In this document: positions 20,501 through 28,887 of the stretch, one piece after another
Layout: each line of letters starts with the position of its first letter
Position numbering within the stretch: the stretch's first letter is position 1
Source: Chitinophagales bacterium
GTDB taxonomy: Bacteria; Bacteroidota; Bacteroidia; Chitinophagales; Chitinophagaceae
Length of the DNA stretch: 40,226 nt
NCBI GenBank assembly: GCA_013298665.1
Contig: JAAFIK010000047.1
Location: 1 to 40,226, forward strand
Reading direction: 5' to 3'
Position numbers and translations under genes: made by a program
The notes under the pieces: generated by a model
Seen by the model: only the letters and a program-made list of their open reading frames with translations
Databases searched by the model: none
What the model was told of the DNA's origin: nothing

Positions 20501-23500
20501 TCTCATTCGTTTTATCCCAACCCTCACCAGTGGTGGTGTGCTTAAATCAAAGTTTCTTATAAAACCGCTTGTAAACGCGTCAATGTCAGTATGGTCATTT
20601 TCAATAACTTCTATGCTGAATGGAACCTGCGCATGAATTTTCTGGATGGGTTCCTCATGCAGCATATGAAAAGATGTTCTCAGCGCTTCATGCCGGTTAA
20701 TGATTTCTCTAAAAGCATTTTCGCAGGCTTTGATGTCAATGTCTCCGTCCACCTTAAATAAGACCGGTTCATTATAAGCAGTCATTCCCGGGTTCATCTG
20801 ATCAAGAATAAACATTCTCTTCTGGATACCCGATTGCGGATAGTGGCTTTTGACCGAGGCTTTATGTACAGGTGTAAATTCTGATTTCGGGGATGCCGTT
20901 ACCAGTAATGCCTGTTCGGTAATCGTAACATTCCCGAATGCCTTCGCTACATCAACCTGTACGCCTAAGGATTGATGTATTCTTGTAACCAGCTTCATCA
21001 TACTCAGCGAATTTCCACCGAGCTGAAAAAAATCATCCTCTATGCCAATTGGTTTATATCCGAGCAGTTCTTCCCATATTTTCACCAACTGCTCCTCCAA
21101 ATCAGATCCTGGTGCCACATATGGTGCCGCTAAAGATGACCGGATATCTTTTATATCCTTCGTTAGATTTTCAGCAGCATTTGACCCTTCCCTGGAAACC
21201 CGCTTACACTGCAGGCTTTCGATGCGCATACAGACTTCACCTGTTCCGTTACAGATGACAATGTCAGCGATGATATTACTTTCATCAGCATACTTCAATG
21301 CTGAATAGCATACAATTTCATTATTGGGGTACGAATAGCAATGGACTTTCCCTATTGAAACGGGTACAATGTTTCCACTATGAAAGAAGAGGATGGTTTG
21401 AAGACAGGCATCCAACAGCATTGGGTGGATAAAATAATCCCCGCTATTATCCATCATGTCCGGGTCAACTGTAAGTTTGGCTGATAGTTCTTTATTACTG
21501 GTTTTTATTTCCTTTATACACCTGGAAGAAGGCTCGCTATTAAGGGTGAAATGATTTAACCGCTGGTCTATTTCTGCTGCTGATAAACTGATTTTGAAGT
21601 CAGTTCCCATATCTGGCAGATGGAGTGTATCAGCATTCGGTACAAAGTTTCCGGCATAAACCTTTCCTGCTGATAGTTCCTTATAGGTATCCTCTTGGGT
21701 GCTGGTTTTGCATTGAAGACTGTAGTGTCCGTCATGGGGTTTAAATTGTAGCTGTAGTTTCTGGAGTTCGTGATCATATACAGGTAAAAAACCACCAAAC
21801 GCAATCTTTTCTATACGCAAAGGAAGTTTTCGGCTCACTTCTGACAAATATGAAGCCATTGCTAAACTCAGGTAGCCTGTAGCCGGAAACAGCATTTTCC
21901 CCGGCAAGATGTAATCACTAAAATTGGGGTAAGAAAAGTCAGTCAGCTCAAAGCAACACGTCGGGCATGAGTCTGTAATTTTGGTATTTAAGCGTAAACT
22001 GCTTTTACCGGTTGACTTGCTTGCTGTATTCTTTTGTATATGCCCGTATATATTTACTTTTTGCCATGGATAAGCCGGCAATTGCCTGTAAGCAGTCTTT
22101 CCGATCCATCTGCTCCATTTAATCGGATACCCAAGGGTAAATAGCCTGGCTATATTATTATAAAAACTTAATTTTTCCCCACCGGTTCTGTTCAGTGTTT
22201 CTAAAAAATTGAAATCCTTACTGTTTGTAACACATTGCTGCATTGAGCTCTTCATTATTGGCTGAGCACTGATTTCAATAAAAGTGGTATAACCATCTTT
22301 TACCAATGAGTCAATAGCTTTTGCAAATAAGATTGGTTGCCGTCCGTTTTTCCACCAGTGGTGGTTATCCATTTCATCTCCGGCTATTGTAGTGCCGGTT
22401 ACAGTAGAATAAAGACTGACTTTCGCGGCGCTGCCCTTAATGTTAACAAGGCTGTTCAGCACGAGTTCTTTCAATACATCGATTACCGGACTGTGAAACC
22501 CCGTCTTTACATCAAGTAACCGGCAGGCTCCGCCATTTGATTTAATCTTCTCCATCACCTTTCTTACAGAAGCTGATCCCCCGGACAACGTTACTTGCTT
22601 TGGGCTGTTTATGGCTGCTATAGAGACGTCACTGTAGGGTTTGATTAATTCAGTTGCATCCAGCTCCGATAGCCCTGCTGCTAACATTGATCCGGCACAT
22701 GGTATTGACAAGAGCTGTGCGGCTCTATGATAATTCACCCATATGGCATCCTTCAGCGACAGTACTCCTGCAGCATAGGCCGCAGCGGTTTCTCCAAGAC
22801 TATGCCCTGCAACAGCATCGGGGGTAATTCCATAATAGTCCAGTAATTTTGTAAGTGCCACCTGAATAAACAAACTTGCCGGTTGTGAAATGTGTGCCTC
22901 CTGTAGTCTTGATTCCTCCTGTGGTTTTATAAGTTCTTCATAAATAGACCAGCCTGAGATGGCCTTAAATTCTCTGTCACATTCCTGAATGGCGTCAAAA
23001 AAAACCGGTTCCGTTTCCATCATTTCCCGGCCCATCTTCCACCATTCGGCGCCAACGCCGGCGTATACAAATACCAGTTTGGGTGTGGCCGTAAGCGTAG
23101 TGCCGTGGTTTACTCCTTTTATTGCTGCGTCTTTTTCATAAGCCTCAAGTTTCTTAACCAGGTCATCCTGGGAAGTTGCAAAAATAGCCAGTCGTTGAGG
23201 TAAAAAATTTCTTCTGTATATCGCATTACTGAGTATCTCTTCAAAACGAGTGCTGCCGTTCAGGATATGTTGCCTGAATGCAGCAGCCATTTCCTTAAGT
23301 GCAGCACTGCCTTTTGCAGAAATTGGAAATAAAAAATGATCGTTTTGTAATTCAATACGACTACTTTCTTCTTTGGTTGAATGCTGTTGCTTTAAAATAA
23401 GGTGCGCATGTATCCCACTCACACCAAAAGAGTTTACAGCAACAAGGGAGTCAATATTGTCAGGCAGTTTCTCCAGACTTACCGGTACTTTCAGATTACC

Positions 23501-24670
23501 ATTTTCATAATGCAGAACGGAGCCGGACGTACCAAATTGCAGATCCGGTGGTACAGCATTATGATACAGACATAATGCGGCCTTAATCAGGCCTGCCAAA
23601 CCGGATCCGGCTGCTAAATCACCTATATTGGTTTTTACAGACCCTACAAGACATGGAGCCTTTCTGGTTCCATTTTCAGAAAGCACCTCATGTAAAACCT
23701 TAAACTCAATACTGTCTTCAGCCGGTATTCCTGCACCATGTGTTTCTACATAATGTATCTGTTGCTGATCAATATTATGCTTTTTGTATACCTCACTTAT
23801 GAACTGAACCTGGTCTTGTATACCGGAAGGGGGAACACCATTTGTTGTTTCATCCTGTCTTATTCCTGTTGCAACGATTGCAGCATAAATTCTGTCATTA
23901 TCCTTTAAAGCCTGGTCTATCGTTTTTAAAATAACTACACCGGCGCCTTCCCCGGTTACATATCCATCTGTATTATCATCAAATGTCCTGCACCGGCTGT
24001 TACTTGAAAGACATTGCCCCTTGTCCGTTAAAGAAGCCGCATCCGGAACCGAAATATAATTGGCTCCCCCAACCAAGGCCATATCCGACTCCCCACTCCA
24101 GATACGCTGACAGGCCTGATGGACAGCCAACAAAGACGAAGAACAGCTTGTATCTATGACGTGTGATGACCCCTTTAAATCAAAAAAGTAAGCTATACTA
24201 TCAGGAAGATTATTAATTGCACTGCTACCAACTGTGTCTGTACTTATTGACCGCTCATTTTCGGCAGTGGTTTCATTTGCAGGAGACTGGCCAATAAAAA
24301 CACCTGTTTTATATTGTTTAAGTGCTTCTATTGTTATTCCTGCATCTTCAAGTGCTTCATACGATACTTCCAGCAACATCCTTTCCTGCGGGGTTAAAGC
24401 TCCGCATGCTGCGGGTGACAGGTTGAAAAAAAAGGCATCAAACTCCATGAGGTTCTCACCAATGAATCCACCTCGTACTTGTTGTATGCTCCCGGTTTCA
24501 CCTTCATTCTTGTTGTACGCTTTCCTGCTGTGGTAACGAATTGCCGGAATGTTACCAATGGCATCTGTCTTATTGATAAGCATTTCCCAAAACTTATCAG
24601 CAGAAGAACTGAATCCCGGATATCTGCATCCAATACCTACAATTGCAATGGGGGGATAATTATTATTCAT
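14579..24670 (-). CDS. Hybrid PKS-NRPS: KS-AT-DH-ACP-(C-A-T)-(C-A-T)
   Basis: The 3363-residue protein begins with a ketosynthase (5-430; Cys176 in DTSCSSS, His311 in ETHGAG). An acyltransferase follows (530-830; Ser624 in GHSLGE, malonyl-like, Arg649 kept), then a dehydratase-like double hotdog (about 900-1158) and a carrier protein (Ser1221). Two C-A-T modules follow, with HHxxxDG at 1401 and 2445, adenylation domains at 1720-2216 and 2760-3255, and carrier Ser2265 and Ser3305. The KS has Asp351 where the second catalytic His (NIGH) should be. The DH has Tyr920 in place of its catalytic His, with Asp1087 kept. There is no ketoreductase. The adenylation codes read DAQDIAFVDK and DAQDLAMVDK, close to Gln/Glu types but with Ala for the usual Gly. 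It is probably the first synthetase of the line, and its tail probably docks to the next NRPS. It starts at an ATG 274 bases after the exporter gene, a gap with no convincing gene. Confidence 0.95.
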   Translation of the reverse strand: MNNNYPPIAIVGIGCRYPGFSSSADKFWEMLINKTDAIGNIPAIRYHSRKAYNKNEGETGSIQQVRGGFIGENLMEFDAFFFNLSPAACGALTPQERMLLEVSYEALEDAGITIEALKQYKTGVFIGQSPANETTAENERSISTDTVGSSAINNLPDSIAYFFDLKGSSHVIDTSCSSSLLAVHQACQRIWSGESDMALVGGANYISVPDAASLTDKGQCLSSNSRCRTFDDNTDGYVTGEGAGVVILKTIDQALKDNDRIYAAIVATGIRQDETTNGVPPSGIQDQVQFISEVYKKHNIDQQQIHYVETHGAGIPAEDSIEFKVLHEVLSENGTRKAPCLVGSVKTNIGDLAAGSGLAGLIKAALCLYHNAVPPDLQFGTSGSVLHYENGNLKVPVSLEKLPDNIDSLVAVNSFGVSGIHAHLILKQQHSTKEESSRIELQNDHFLFPISAKGSAALKEMAAAFRQHILNGSTRFEEILSNAIYRRNFLPQRLAIFATSQDDLVKKLEAYEKDAAIKGVNHGTTLTATPKLVFVYAGVGAEWWKMGREMMETEPVFFDAIQECDREFKAISGWSIYEELIKPQEESRLQEAHISQPASLFIQVALTKLLDYYGITPDAVAGHSLGETAAAYAAGVLSLKDAIWVNYHRAAQLLSIPCAGSMLAAGLSELDATELIKPYSDVSIAAINSPKQVTLSGGSASVRKVMEKIKSNGGACRLLDVKTGFHSPVIDVLKELVLNSLVNIKGSAAKVSLYSTVTGTTIAGDEMDNHHWWKNGRQPILFAKAIDSLVKDGYTTFIEISAQPIMKSSMQQCVTNSKDFNFLETLNRTGGEKLSFYNNIARLFTLGYPIKWSRWIGKTAYRQLPAYPWQKVNIYGHIQKNTASKSTGKSSLRLNTKITDSCPTCCFELTDFSYPNFSDYILPGKMLFPATGYLSLAMASYLSEVSRKLPLRIEKIAFGGFLPVYDHELQKLQLQFKPHDGHYSLQCKTSTQEDTYKELSAGKVYAGNFVPNADTLHLPDMGTDFKISLSAAEIDQRLNHFTLNSEPSSRCIKEIKTSNKELSAKLTVDPDMMDNSGDYFIHPMLLDACLQTILFFHSGNIVPVSIGKVHCYSYPNNEIVCYSALKYADESNIIADIVICNGTGEVCMRIESLQCKRVSREGSNAAENLTKDIKDIRSSLAAPYVAPGSDLEEQLVKIWEELLGYKPIGIEDDFFQLGGNSLSMMKLVTRIHQSLGVQVDVAKAFGNVTITEQALLVTASPKSEFTPVHKASVKSHYPQSGIQKRMFILDQMNPGMTAYNEPVLFKVDGDIDIKACENAFREIINRHEALRTSFHMLHEEPIQKIHAQVPFSIEVIENDHTDIDAFTSGFIRNFDLSTPPLVRVGIKRMRENAAYLLVDMHHIITDGESYMNLFREFVSLYNNQEPESLKIQYKDYTEWQQNREEENKFDVQKNFWLDQFKSIPEVLNLPTDFVRPQLNNFNGATEVFYIDSHLSNQLKEICNRQGVTMYTLLLASLNVLLSKLSGVEDITLGTSAAGRRHIDAENLIGAFIKTLPIRNYPAGETTFNAFLTNVKDNVLKCFDNQDYSYEQLVGELNLKQDLSHNPLFDIMFEYYSHKISTFEFSNIRLSQTEYTRRGSKLDLSFRAFERENDCMFYLDYRTDLYKKETVKKLMSYFINILEGLEDNIHTKLRDLSILSPDEIEVLRKDYNPASLPYQRDSNLVTLFEHEVSLHPDRIAVTDEKKQLTYSQLNEQSNKVANYLIAEGIMPGNIVGLLFERSSDMIICIWGVLKAGGAYLPIDPTLPEQRISYMLNHSGSAFLLSQEKFLEMHAAYLPTQAIDSPRIAAQSSTNAAVDIQPVDIAYCIFTSGSSGKPKGVMVNHRSVINLVRGLEQEVYGLYENRVLNVALLASFSFDASVQQIYGSLLQGHSLYICDDESRRDGEKLRLFFEANGIDLSDGTPTHLGLLTDVLPKVTALGNLSAWILAGEALPKELVKEFYRKVGSKVQLYNFYGPTETCVDSTSYKVYMEHLEDYPFIPIGKPLPNERVYITDAYGNLVPPGVVGELCIAGDGLAQRYVGDEGATSEKFRSDWIDGEEKIYRTGDMAKWLPDGNLEYRGRLDSQVKLRGYRIELLEIENQLSTHPEIHYCAVDLKTSHADKFLVAYYVSAVELQTASLRHYLAQSLPDYMIPSYFMWLDQLPLTTNGKVDRNALPVYMIKNTGDHTPPSTEIERKLVEIWAEVLKLDSNSIGVTDNFFDLGGQSLKLVFLANRIKETFKMSLSLISLTSLKNIQELAKEINIGVKSDYIKIQLAPKADFYPLSYAQQQFYFLNQLNKDSIVYNQPQAFLVNGTLDTQKLEAAFHKLISHHEIFRTCFKLFDDAPVQYILNDVPFALEYFDAPPEMAQQIILKFIRPFDLSVAPLLRAGLIRLTGQTHILVIDRHHIVSDGIGLDIFLRDFKLLYQGAALPAAQLQYKDYAVWQQGEIYQQNLQVQKQYWENLFAVHPEALALRTDYDRPAATSFQGAKIDFEIDLTKTQHLNDLTKSLGITTYAVFLGLLKILLHKLTGQRDLVVGTPVSGRRSTEIENISGVFINVLAIRTKVESESTLHDFLKAVHQNVVHGLEYQDYPYEKLVVDLGIARNVNRNPLFDVMFVYGGEQDAGFTLQDATFEPYALNPNTSQMDLMLHVNVVGNKVILSFQYSTDLFHHSTIENFVKYFKQVIAQSIVNIPIQAIGLLDTEDTELIRQFNSSGISFDIEENIIEMFEKQASAYPNSHAVVYDGESLTYEALNTLSNQLAAHLIHNGVAKGDIVGLILNRSADIIIGILGVLKCGAAYLPIDHMLPYERIRYMLETSNAKILLGHNQHLDLFQSIIAVQDIHDPLLKTYDPGNTPIKRSVTDLAYCIFTSGSTGTPKGVLIEDGSVINLAEGLSRTVYNDLKAPLRIGLVASYSFDASCQQIYIALLKGHCLYICNEEERMDGESLYNFYKNNRIHVSDGTPTHFGMFLRNLNDGINLPDFKAWLLAGETLPRELVSDFYSYPASQTITLWNMYGPTETCVDSTCFKIDPEKLNEYKTIPIGRPLPNERIYIVDEYGNNVPAGVVGELCIAGTGLARGYISSDTESKKFILNWIAGEEKIYKTGDSAYWLPDGNIAYQGRIDNQIKLRGYRIEPGEIEQVLLSHAGISACTVAIKNINGENYLTAYYIANKTLDAEILRKYMSHRFPEYMVPSFYVPLGKLPLTPNGKLDRDALPIPNRASASQYIAPSSETENKLVEIWAEVLDMDAQAISVNRSFLQLGGNSLMAVQIANKIKRKFSFEIKLVELFKKTTIEQQADFIDSSIWISAEDLAPQPGTVEISI
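21197..24658 (-). other. Polyketide module KS-AT-DH with apparent active-site losses
   Basis: The KS Cys176 (bases 24143-24145) and His311 remain, but the motif normally NIGH reads NIGD (Asp351, bases 23618-23620). The HGTGT region is also divergent (HGAGI), and GDPIE is AEDSIE. The AT keeps GHSLGE and a GFHSP motif. The hotdog domain has SDYILPG where DHxVxG is usual (Tyr920, bases 21911-21913) and retains HPMLLDACLQ. A carrier domain follows with no KR or ER between. This suggests a loading, transacylating or otherwise non-standard module; the chemistry is not settled by sequence. Confidence 0.75.
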
Positions 24671-24944
24671 AATTATTTACGTTGAATTTTATGCTGTGAT
24701 TAGCTTTTTGTCTGTTCTTATTAATGGTTCAGGCATCCTTTCTATTGGCGACAAACTCCTCAACATGACTTCGCATTTGCTCCTTTTGAGCAGGGCATTT
24801 CCTGTAAATCCTGTTTATTATGCTCTTCTGATTGATGTATCTGTGCGAAACCGGTTACGGTATCACTACATAATACGATTGTTGATAACTGGTCTGCTTT
24901 GGTTACATACAGGATGTTGTGAAGAGTCCGCAATATTGAAGGGC

Positions 24945-26870
24945 TTAATCCTGCATAGCCAATGCTGAGATGGTACCCAGTTCCATTTTATACACAACAT
25001 CTGCTATGTCGAAATACTTATCATCGTGTGTAATGACAATCAACAGTTTCCCTTCATCCCTCATTTTCTTTAACAACTCGTTATAAAAGAAATCTTTGAA
25101 TTCCGGATCGAGGTCAGCAGCACACTCATCGAAGAAGTAAATCGGGCGGTCTTCCAGGTATGACTTTAAAATGGCCAGCCGCTTGCGTTGTCCTTTGGAA
25201 AGGTCTATCGTAGTATAAGCACCGTCTTTGATCTGCACTTTGTTTTTCAGACCAAACATATCCAACCACTGGTAAACCTGGTTGAGCCGGTCCGGATTGA
25301 TGCCATATATTTTTTTAAACAGATAGAAATCACTGTAGATCACTGAAAAATACTCTCCCAGCATTCTTGGTTCTATTTTTTGACCATTTATCAGAATCTC
25401 ACCTGAGTCGGGTGTGTAAAGGCCAACCAACACCTTTAAAAAAGTTGTTTTTCCGCTACCATTGCCGCCTATTATAAAAACAATATCACCCTTACTGACC
25501 TCGAAATTGATAGGGCCAATACCATAGGAAATATCTTCTTTGGCATCTGAATTCTGATAGCTGTAATAAATATCTTTTACATGCAGGGTATTGGCTGTTG
25601 GTAAAGCTATTTTTTGATTTATTTCCGGATGCAGGTCTTCCGCTGTCTGAACATTCCGGAGGAAATCCTGTATCCTTTTCCAGGCTACCTTGGCATTGAT
25701 GATAGTAGGCATCCCGCCCAGTACATTGTTAAAAGGGCCCCACAAAAATAAAGCAGCGATTATATATGTACCGATAAGCCCTTTGTCGAAGTTTAATATA
25801 AAAGGTACAATAAGACAGGAAATACCCATGGCTACCGTAAAGGCTATCTCAGATATCAGTGTTTTGTTGATGTCAATATATGCAGCCTTAAGTTGCGCTT
25901 TGTTAAGCTCGGCACTTTTCTGCTCCATATCATTCTTATATTCATTACGCTGAAGCTGGTGTAGTACCAATTCCTTAAAGCCACCGATAAGCCCTACCAC
26001 CAAACTTGTAAATTCTTCCCGTCTGGCTCTTGAAACATTCCATGCCCTGATCAACGGATTGCCGAAAAAGCTATAAATAACAAATATGAAAACGATCGAA
26101 CCAATCAGAATTAAAGTACTGTACACACTTAACATAAACAGGTAAGTAAATACAAGAATACCAGTAACAAGATGCGTAAAAATGTGAGGACCAATTTGTG
26201 AAAACAAGAATATTGCGCCTACATCAGCATTTAAAACCGTATGGATTTTTCCGCTTTCAATTTTCTCATACTTCCTGTATGAAAACCTGAAGATGTTCTT
26301 TATCACCGACATATTGACTTCATGCACAACGGCTGCACCCAATCTTGCCGTTTTCCGCTTACTGATTCTTATTGCCAGTATATACGAATAAACAGCCAGA
26401 GCAAAGAAAAGTAACTGGTATTTAATAGACATACCGGTGTTTACAGATTTGCTGACAATCATTACGATAGCGGAGTTAGCTATTGCCGGGATTATTGAGA
26501 TCAGTAAAAGGGAGGAAATCGTATTGTAATACTTGTTTACATGAGGAAAAAAAATGGTGCATCTCGTTAAAATATAAAAGAATACAATTACCACACCCAG
26601 AAAAATGACTGCATTTTGTAAAGTTTGATAAGCCGCAGACTTTGTAATCCAGAAATCTTCTCCGTATGATGCAATGGGGAGAAAGTATAATAATAAATAC
26701 AGCGGTGATATGGCCAGCAGCCCGGCGAGAAAGTCATAAAGGTTAGACGATGCAATATCTTTTACCCGTTTCTTCTTTATAATCTGAATGAGTGAGATGG
26801 TGAAATAAGCCAGGCCGATGAAAGCAATAATCAGGCCCAGCACATTAATTTTAGAAGTTACATTTTCCAT
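24945..26870 (-). CDS. Cyclic-peptide/siderophore-type ABC exporter (PvdE/SyrD family)
   Basis: The 641-residue fused permease-ATPase has several N-terminal membrane segments (about 10-30, 48-67, 87-103, 117-140, 152-168, 230-268, 340-375). The nucleotide-binding domain follows, with Walker A GGNGSGKT (468-475), signature LSKGQ (557-561), Walker B ending FFDE (Asp581, Glu582) and switch His615 in THDD. The LSKGQRKRLA signature and the DExAADxDPxF sequence after Walker B mark the PvdE/SyrD branch, which moves non-ribosomal peptides or siderophore precursors from the cytoplasm to the periplasm. Its place between the Dap genes and the synthetases (25 bases after the SbnB-like stop) points to export of this cluster's product. 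The 274 bases between its stop and the PKS-NRPS hold only short open frames, none recognisable. Confidence 0.92.
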   Translation of the reverse strand: MENVTSKINVLGLIIAFIGLAYFTISLIQIIKKKRVKDIASSNLYDFLAGLLAISPLYLLLYFLPIASYGEDFWITKSAAYQTLQNAVIFLGVVIVFFYILTRCTIFFPHVNKYYNTISSLLLISIIPAIANSAIVMIVSKSVNTGMSIKYQLLFFALAVYSYILAIRISKRKTARLGAAVVHEVNMSVIKNIFRFSYRKYEKIESGKIHTVLNADVGAIFLFSQIGPHIFTHLVTGILVFTYLFMLSVYSTLILIGSIVFIFVIYSFFGNPLIRAWNVSRARREEFTSLVVGLIGGFKELVLHQLQRNEYKNDMEQKSAELNKAQLKAAYIDINKTLISEIAFTVAMGISCLIVPFILNFDKGLIGTYIIAALFLWGPFNNVLGGMPTIINAKVAWKRIQDFLRNVQTAEDLHPEINQKIALPTANTLHVKDIYYSYQNSDAKEDISYGIGPINFEVSKGDIVFIIGGNGSGKTTFLKVLVGLYTPDSGEILINGQKIEPRMLGEYFSVIYSDFYLFKKIYGINPDRLNQVYQWLDMFGLKNKVQIKDGAYTTIDLSKGQRKRLAILKSYLEDRPIYFFDECAADLDPEFKDFFYNELLKKMRDEGKLLIVITHDDKYFDIADVVYKMELGTISALAMQD

Positions 26871-26895
26871 TTTGAGTTTTCTTTAAAGTAAAATT

Positions 26896-27885
26896 TTAAT
26901 TATTTACTAATGCTGATGCTTCAAGTAACCATCCGGCGTCTGCTTCCTGAGCCAGTTTCAGGAACCGATCGGCCATCGCGATATCGAAAACCGCCATACC
27001 CATGGGATTAAACATAATGGGGTCGTCGTCATTCAAGTAGGAAAAAAAATTGTTCGTTAAAAGATGCTGAATTTCTTTCACATCGTTTTTCTGCAACCCG
27101 TTTGTTTTGTGGAATATCTCTATATCCGTGTTTTCCCGGCAAATCTCTTCCCAGTTATCAACTATTATACCTTTCCGGAACGACGCAAACACTTCTGGTT
27201 TATAGTCCCGTAAAGAAACATTTAAATGAAGAGAACCGGCCTTAGGCTTGTGGTCTATGTAACGATCTTTGGAAACAGTACAGGTGATAAATACATCCGC
27301 ATTTGAATAGGCTTGCTCCCAACTCCCCGCAACAGTTACTTTTTCCCTGACTGCGCCGGGAATCAATTCTTCCCTGATGGGAAGGAGATCATAAATGGAT
27401 ATCTCTTCAATACGGTCATCAAGCAGGGCATGGCACATGTTCAGGTGGTGCCGGCCAATAGGACCAAAACCCACTATGCCGATTTTTAATCTTTCCGGCT
27501 TTCGTTGCTGAATGAATAGTTTGAGTACAAAACCGCTTACGGAAGCAGTTCTGATTGCCGAAAGAGATCCGCTATTTACGATCCCTACTGGCACACCAGT
27601 ATCAGCATCATTCAATATTGTTACACTATGTGCCCTTGGCAACCCCTTATTGATGTTATCGGGAAAACTTGCAATCCATTTGATACCGGATTTATTGATA
27701 TTGCCGCCTATGAACGCCGGCATGGCAATAATCCTGTTTCTGGGGTTTCCATAGCGGAGGTATGGTTTTACAGGTTGTGCCGTGTCCTGTACACTAATGC
27801 ACTGAACCGCATCTGCTATTACCTGGATATTATCGTGCCAGTTTAAGTTTAAACCACTTATGGTTTCATCATTTAAATATCTCAT
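26896..27885 (-). CDS. SbnB-like N-(1-amino-1-carboxyethyl)glutamate dehydrogenase (Dap synthesis)
   Basis: This 329-residue protein belongs to the ornithine cyclodeaminase/mu-crystallin family. It has Lys69 in SGIKWIASFPDN, Arg112 in AIRTASVSG, and a nucleotide-binding loop GFGPIG (139-144). The segment around 66-118 resembles staphylococcal SbnB, which oxidatively cleaves the SbnA product with NAD+ to give L-2,3-diaminopropionate and 2-oxoglutarate. The best support is context: the gene lies 30 bases after an SbnA-like gene and directly before a peptide exporter and NRPS genes. An ornithine cyclodeaminase or alanine dehydrogenase role is possible from family alone but less likely here. It is probably cotranscribed with both neighbours. 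Confidence 0.87.
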   Translation of the reverse strand: MRYLNDETISGLNLNWHDNIQVIADAVQCISVQDTAQPVKPYLRYGNPRNRIIAMPAFIGGNINKSGIKWIASFPDNINKGLPRAHSVTILNDADTGVPVGIVNSGSLSAIRTASVSGFVLKLFIQQRKPERLKIGIVGFGPIGRHHLNMCHALLDDRIEEISIYDLLPIREELIPGAVREKVTVAGSWEQAYSNADVFITCTVSKDRYIDHKPKAGSLHLNVSLRDYKPEVFASFRKGIIVDNWEEICRENTDIEIFHKTNGLQKNDVKEIQHLLTNNFFSYLNDDDPIMFNPMGMAVFDIAMADRFLKLAQEADAGWLLEASALVNN

Positions 27886-27915
27886 TTCGTAACCGGTTAA
27901 AAAAGTGAGTAATTA

Positions 27916-28887
27916 TTATACCAATAAAGATTTTGCATTGTAAGCCAGCACCATTTCCCGCCATTCAGGGTTGTATATGGTCGTGATGTATCTTTCTCCT
28001 TTGTCTGCAAATACACACATGACATTCGTTGACCTGGAAACTCCGGATATGCTGAAATATTTTTTTACAGCAGCATAAACAGATCCTGAAGAACCGCCTA
28101 CATACAAATTGTACTTTTCAAGCAACTCCATACAGGAATCCATGGTTTCATCCTCATTTACCATTACAACATCATCAATAAATGCGTCATTGAGTATTTT
28201 CGGGCGTATACTTGAACCTATACCCGGGATAAACCGTTTACGGGCTTCCGCGCCGAATATCACTGAGCCTTCAACATCAACAGCAATAATTTGCGCATTA
28301 GGGAATTTTTCCTTCACCTTCCTTGATACTCCTGTAATGGTACCTCCCGAGCTTACCCCCATGAATACATAATCCAATTGTTGTCTGGGGGCTTCCAGGC
28401 AAAGTTCGTTGCCCAATGAGTTATAATAAGCCTGCGCGTTTAATGGGTTCTCATATTGGTTGACCCAATAAATATTTTCGGTTGTACTGATTATTTCCTT
28501 TATTTTCTTTATGCGGTTCAGCAAGTAGCCGCCAAATTCATCCGGCTCCGTGATATAAATCACCTCTGCTCCCTGTAGCCTTATCAGCATTTCATTTACG
28601 GGCAAGGTGTTTTTATCAATAACACAAATGAATCTGAGTCCTTTCAGTTTTGTATAGGCAGACAATGCAACACCGAAATTTCCTGAAGAGGATTCGATAA
28701 TGGTCGTATCGCTGTTGATCTCCCCCCTGTTTAAGAGACTATTAAGCATATAAAAAGCAGCGCGATCTTTAACGCTTCCCGTTGGGTTATAAAATTCCAG
28801 CTTTGCGAAAACATTTAAATCAGATTTCTCTTTGTTAAGCGCGATTAAAGGGGTGTTACCAACTTTATCCAAGATGTTGTTCAGCAT
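27916..28887 (-). CDS. SbnA-like PLP-dependent N-(2-amino-2-carboxyethyl)glutamate synthase
   Basis: A 323-residue fold-type II PLP enzyme of the cysteine synthase family. The PLP lysine is Lys40 in NPTGSVKDRA, the substrate loop is SSSGNFG (about 66-72), and the phosphate-binding loop is GVSSGGTITG. The YENPLNAQAYYNSLGNEL region is typical of SbnA rather than CysK/CysM. SbnA joins O-phospho-L-serine and L-glutamate; the SbnB-like product encoded next then releases Dap. It appears to be the first gene of the minus-strand biosynthetic operon, since more than 1.5 kb upstream has no gene. I saw no convincing Bacteroidota promoter (TTG, then TAnnTTTG) in the A/T-rich leader at 28888-28960. A housekeeping cysteine synthase is the alternative, disfavoured by context. 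Confidence 0.87.
   Translation of the reverse strand: MLNNILDKVGNTPLIALNKEKSDLNVFAKLEFYNPTGSVKDRAAFYMLNSLLNRGEINSDTTIIESSSGNFGVALSAYTKLKGLRFICVIDKNTLPVNEMLIRLQGAEVIYITEPDEFGGYLLNRIKKIKEIISTTENIYWVNQYENPLNAQAYYNSLGNELCLEAPRQQLDYVFMGVSSGGTITGVSRKVKEKFPNAQIIAVDVEGSVIFGAEARKRFIPGIGSSIRPKILNDAFIDDVVMVNEDETMDSCMELLEKYNLYVGGSSGSVYAAVKKYFSISGVSRSTNVMCVFADKGERYITTIYNPEWREMVLAYNAKSLLV

Noticed and set aside
24690..24944. Short minus-strand frames between the exporter and the PKS-NRPS, two of which could join by a frameshift
   Set aside because: No ATG start in the longer one and no family recognised; not enough to call a pseudogene.
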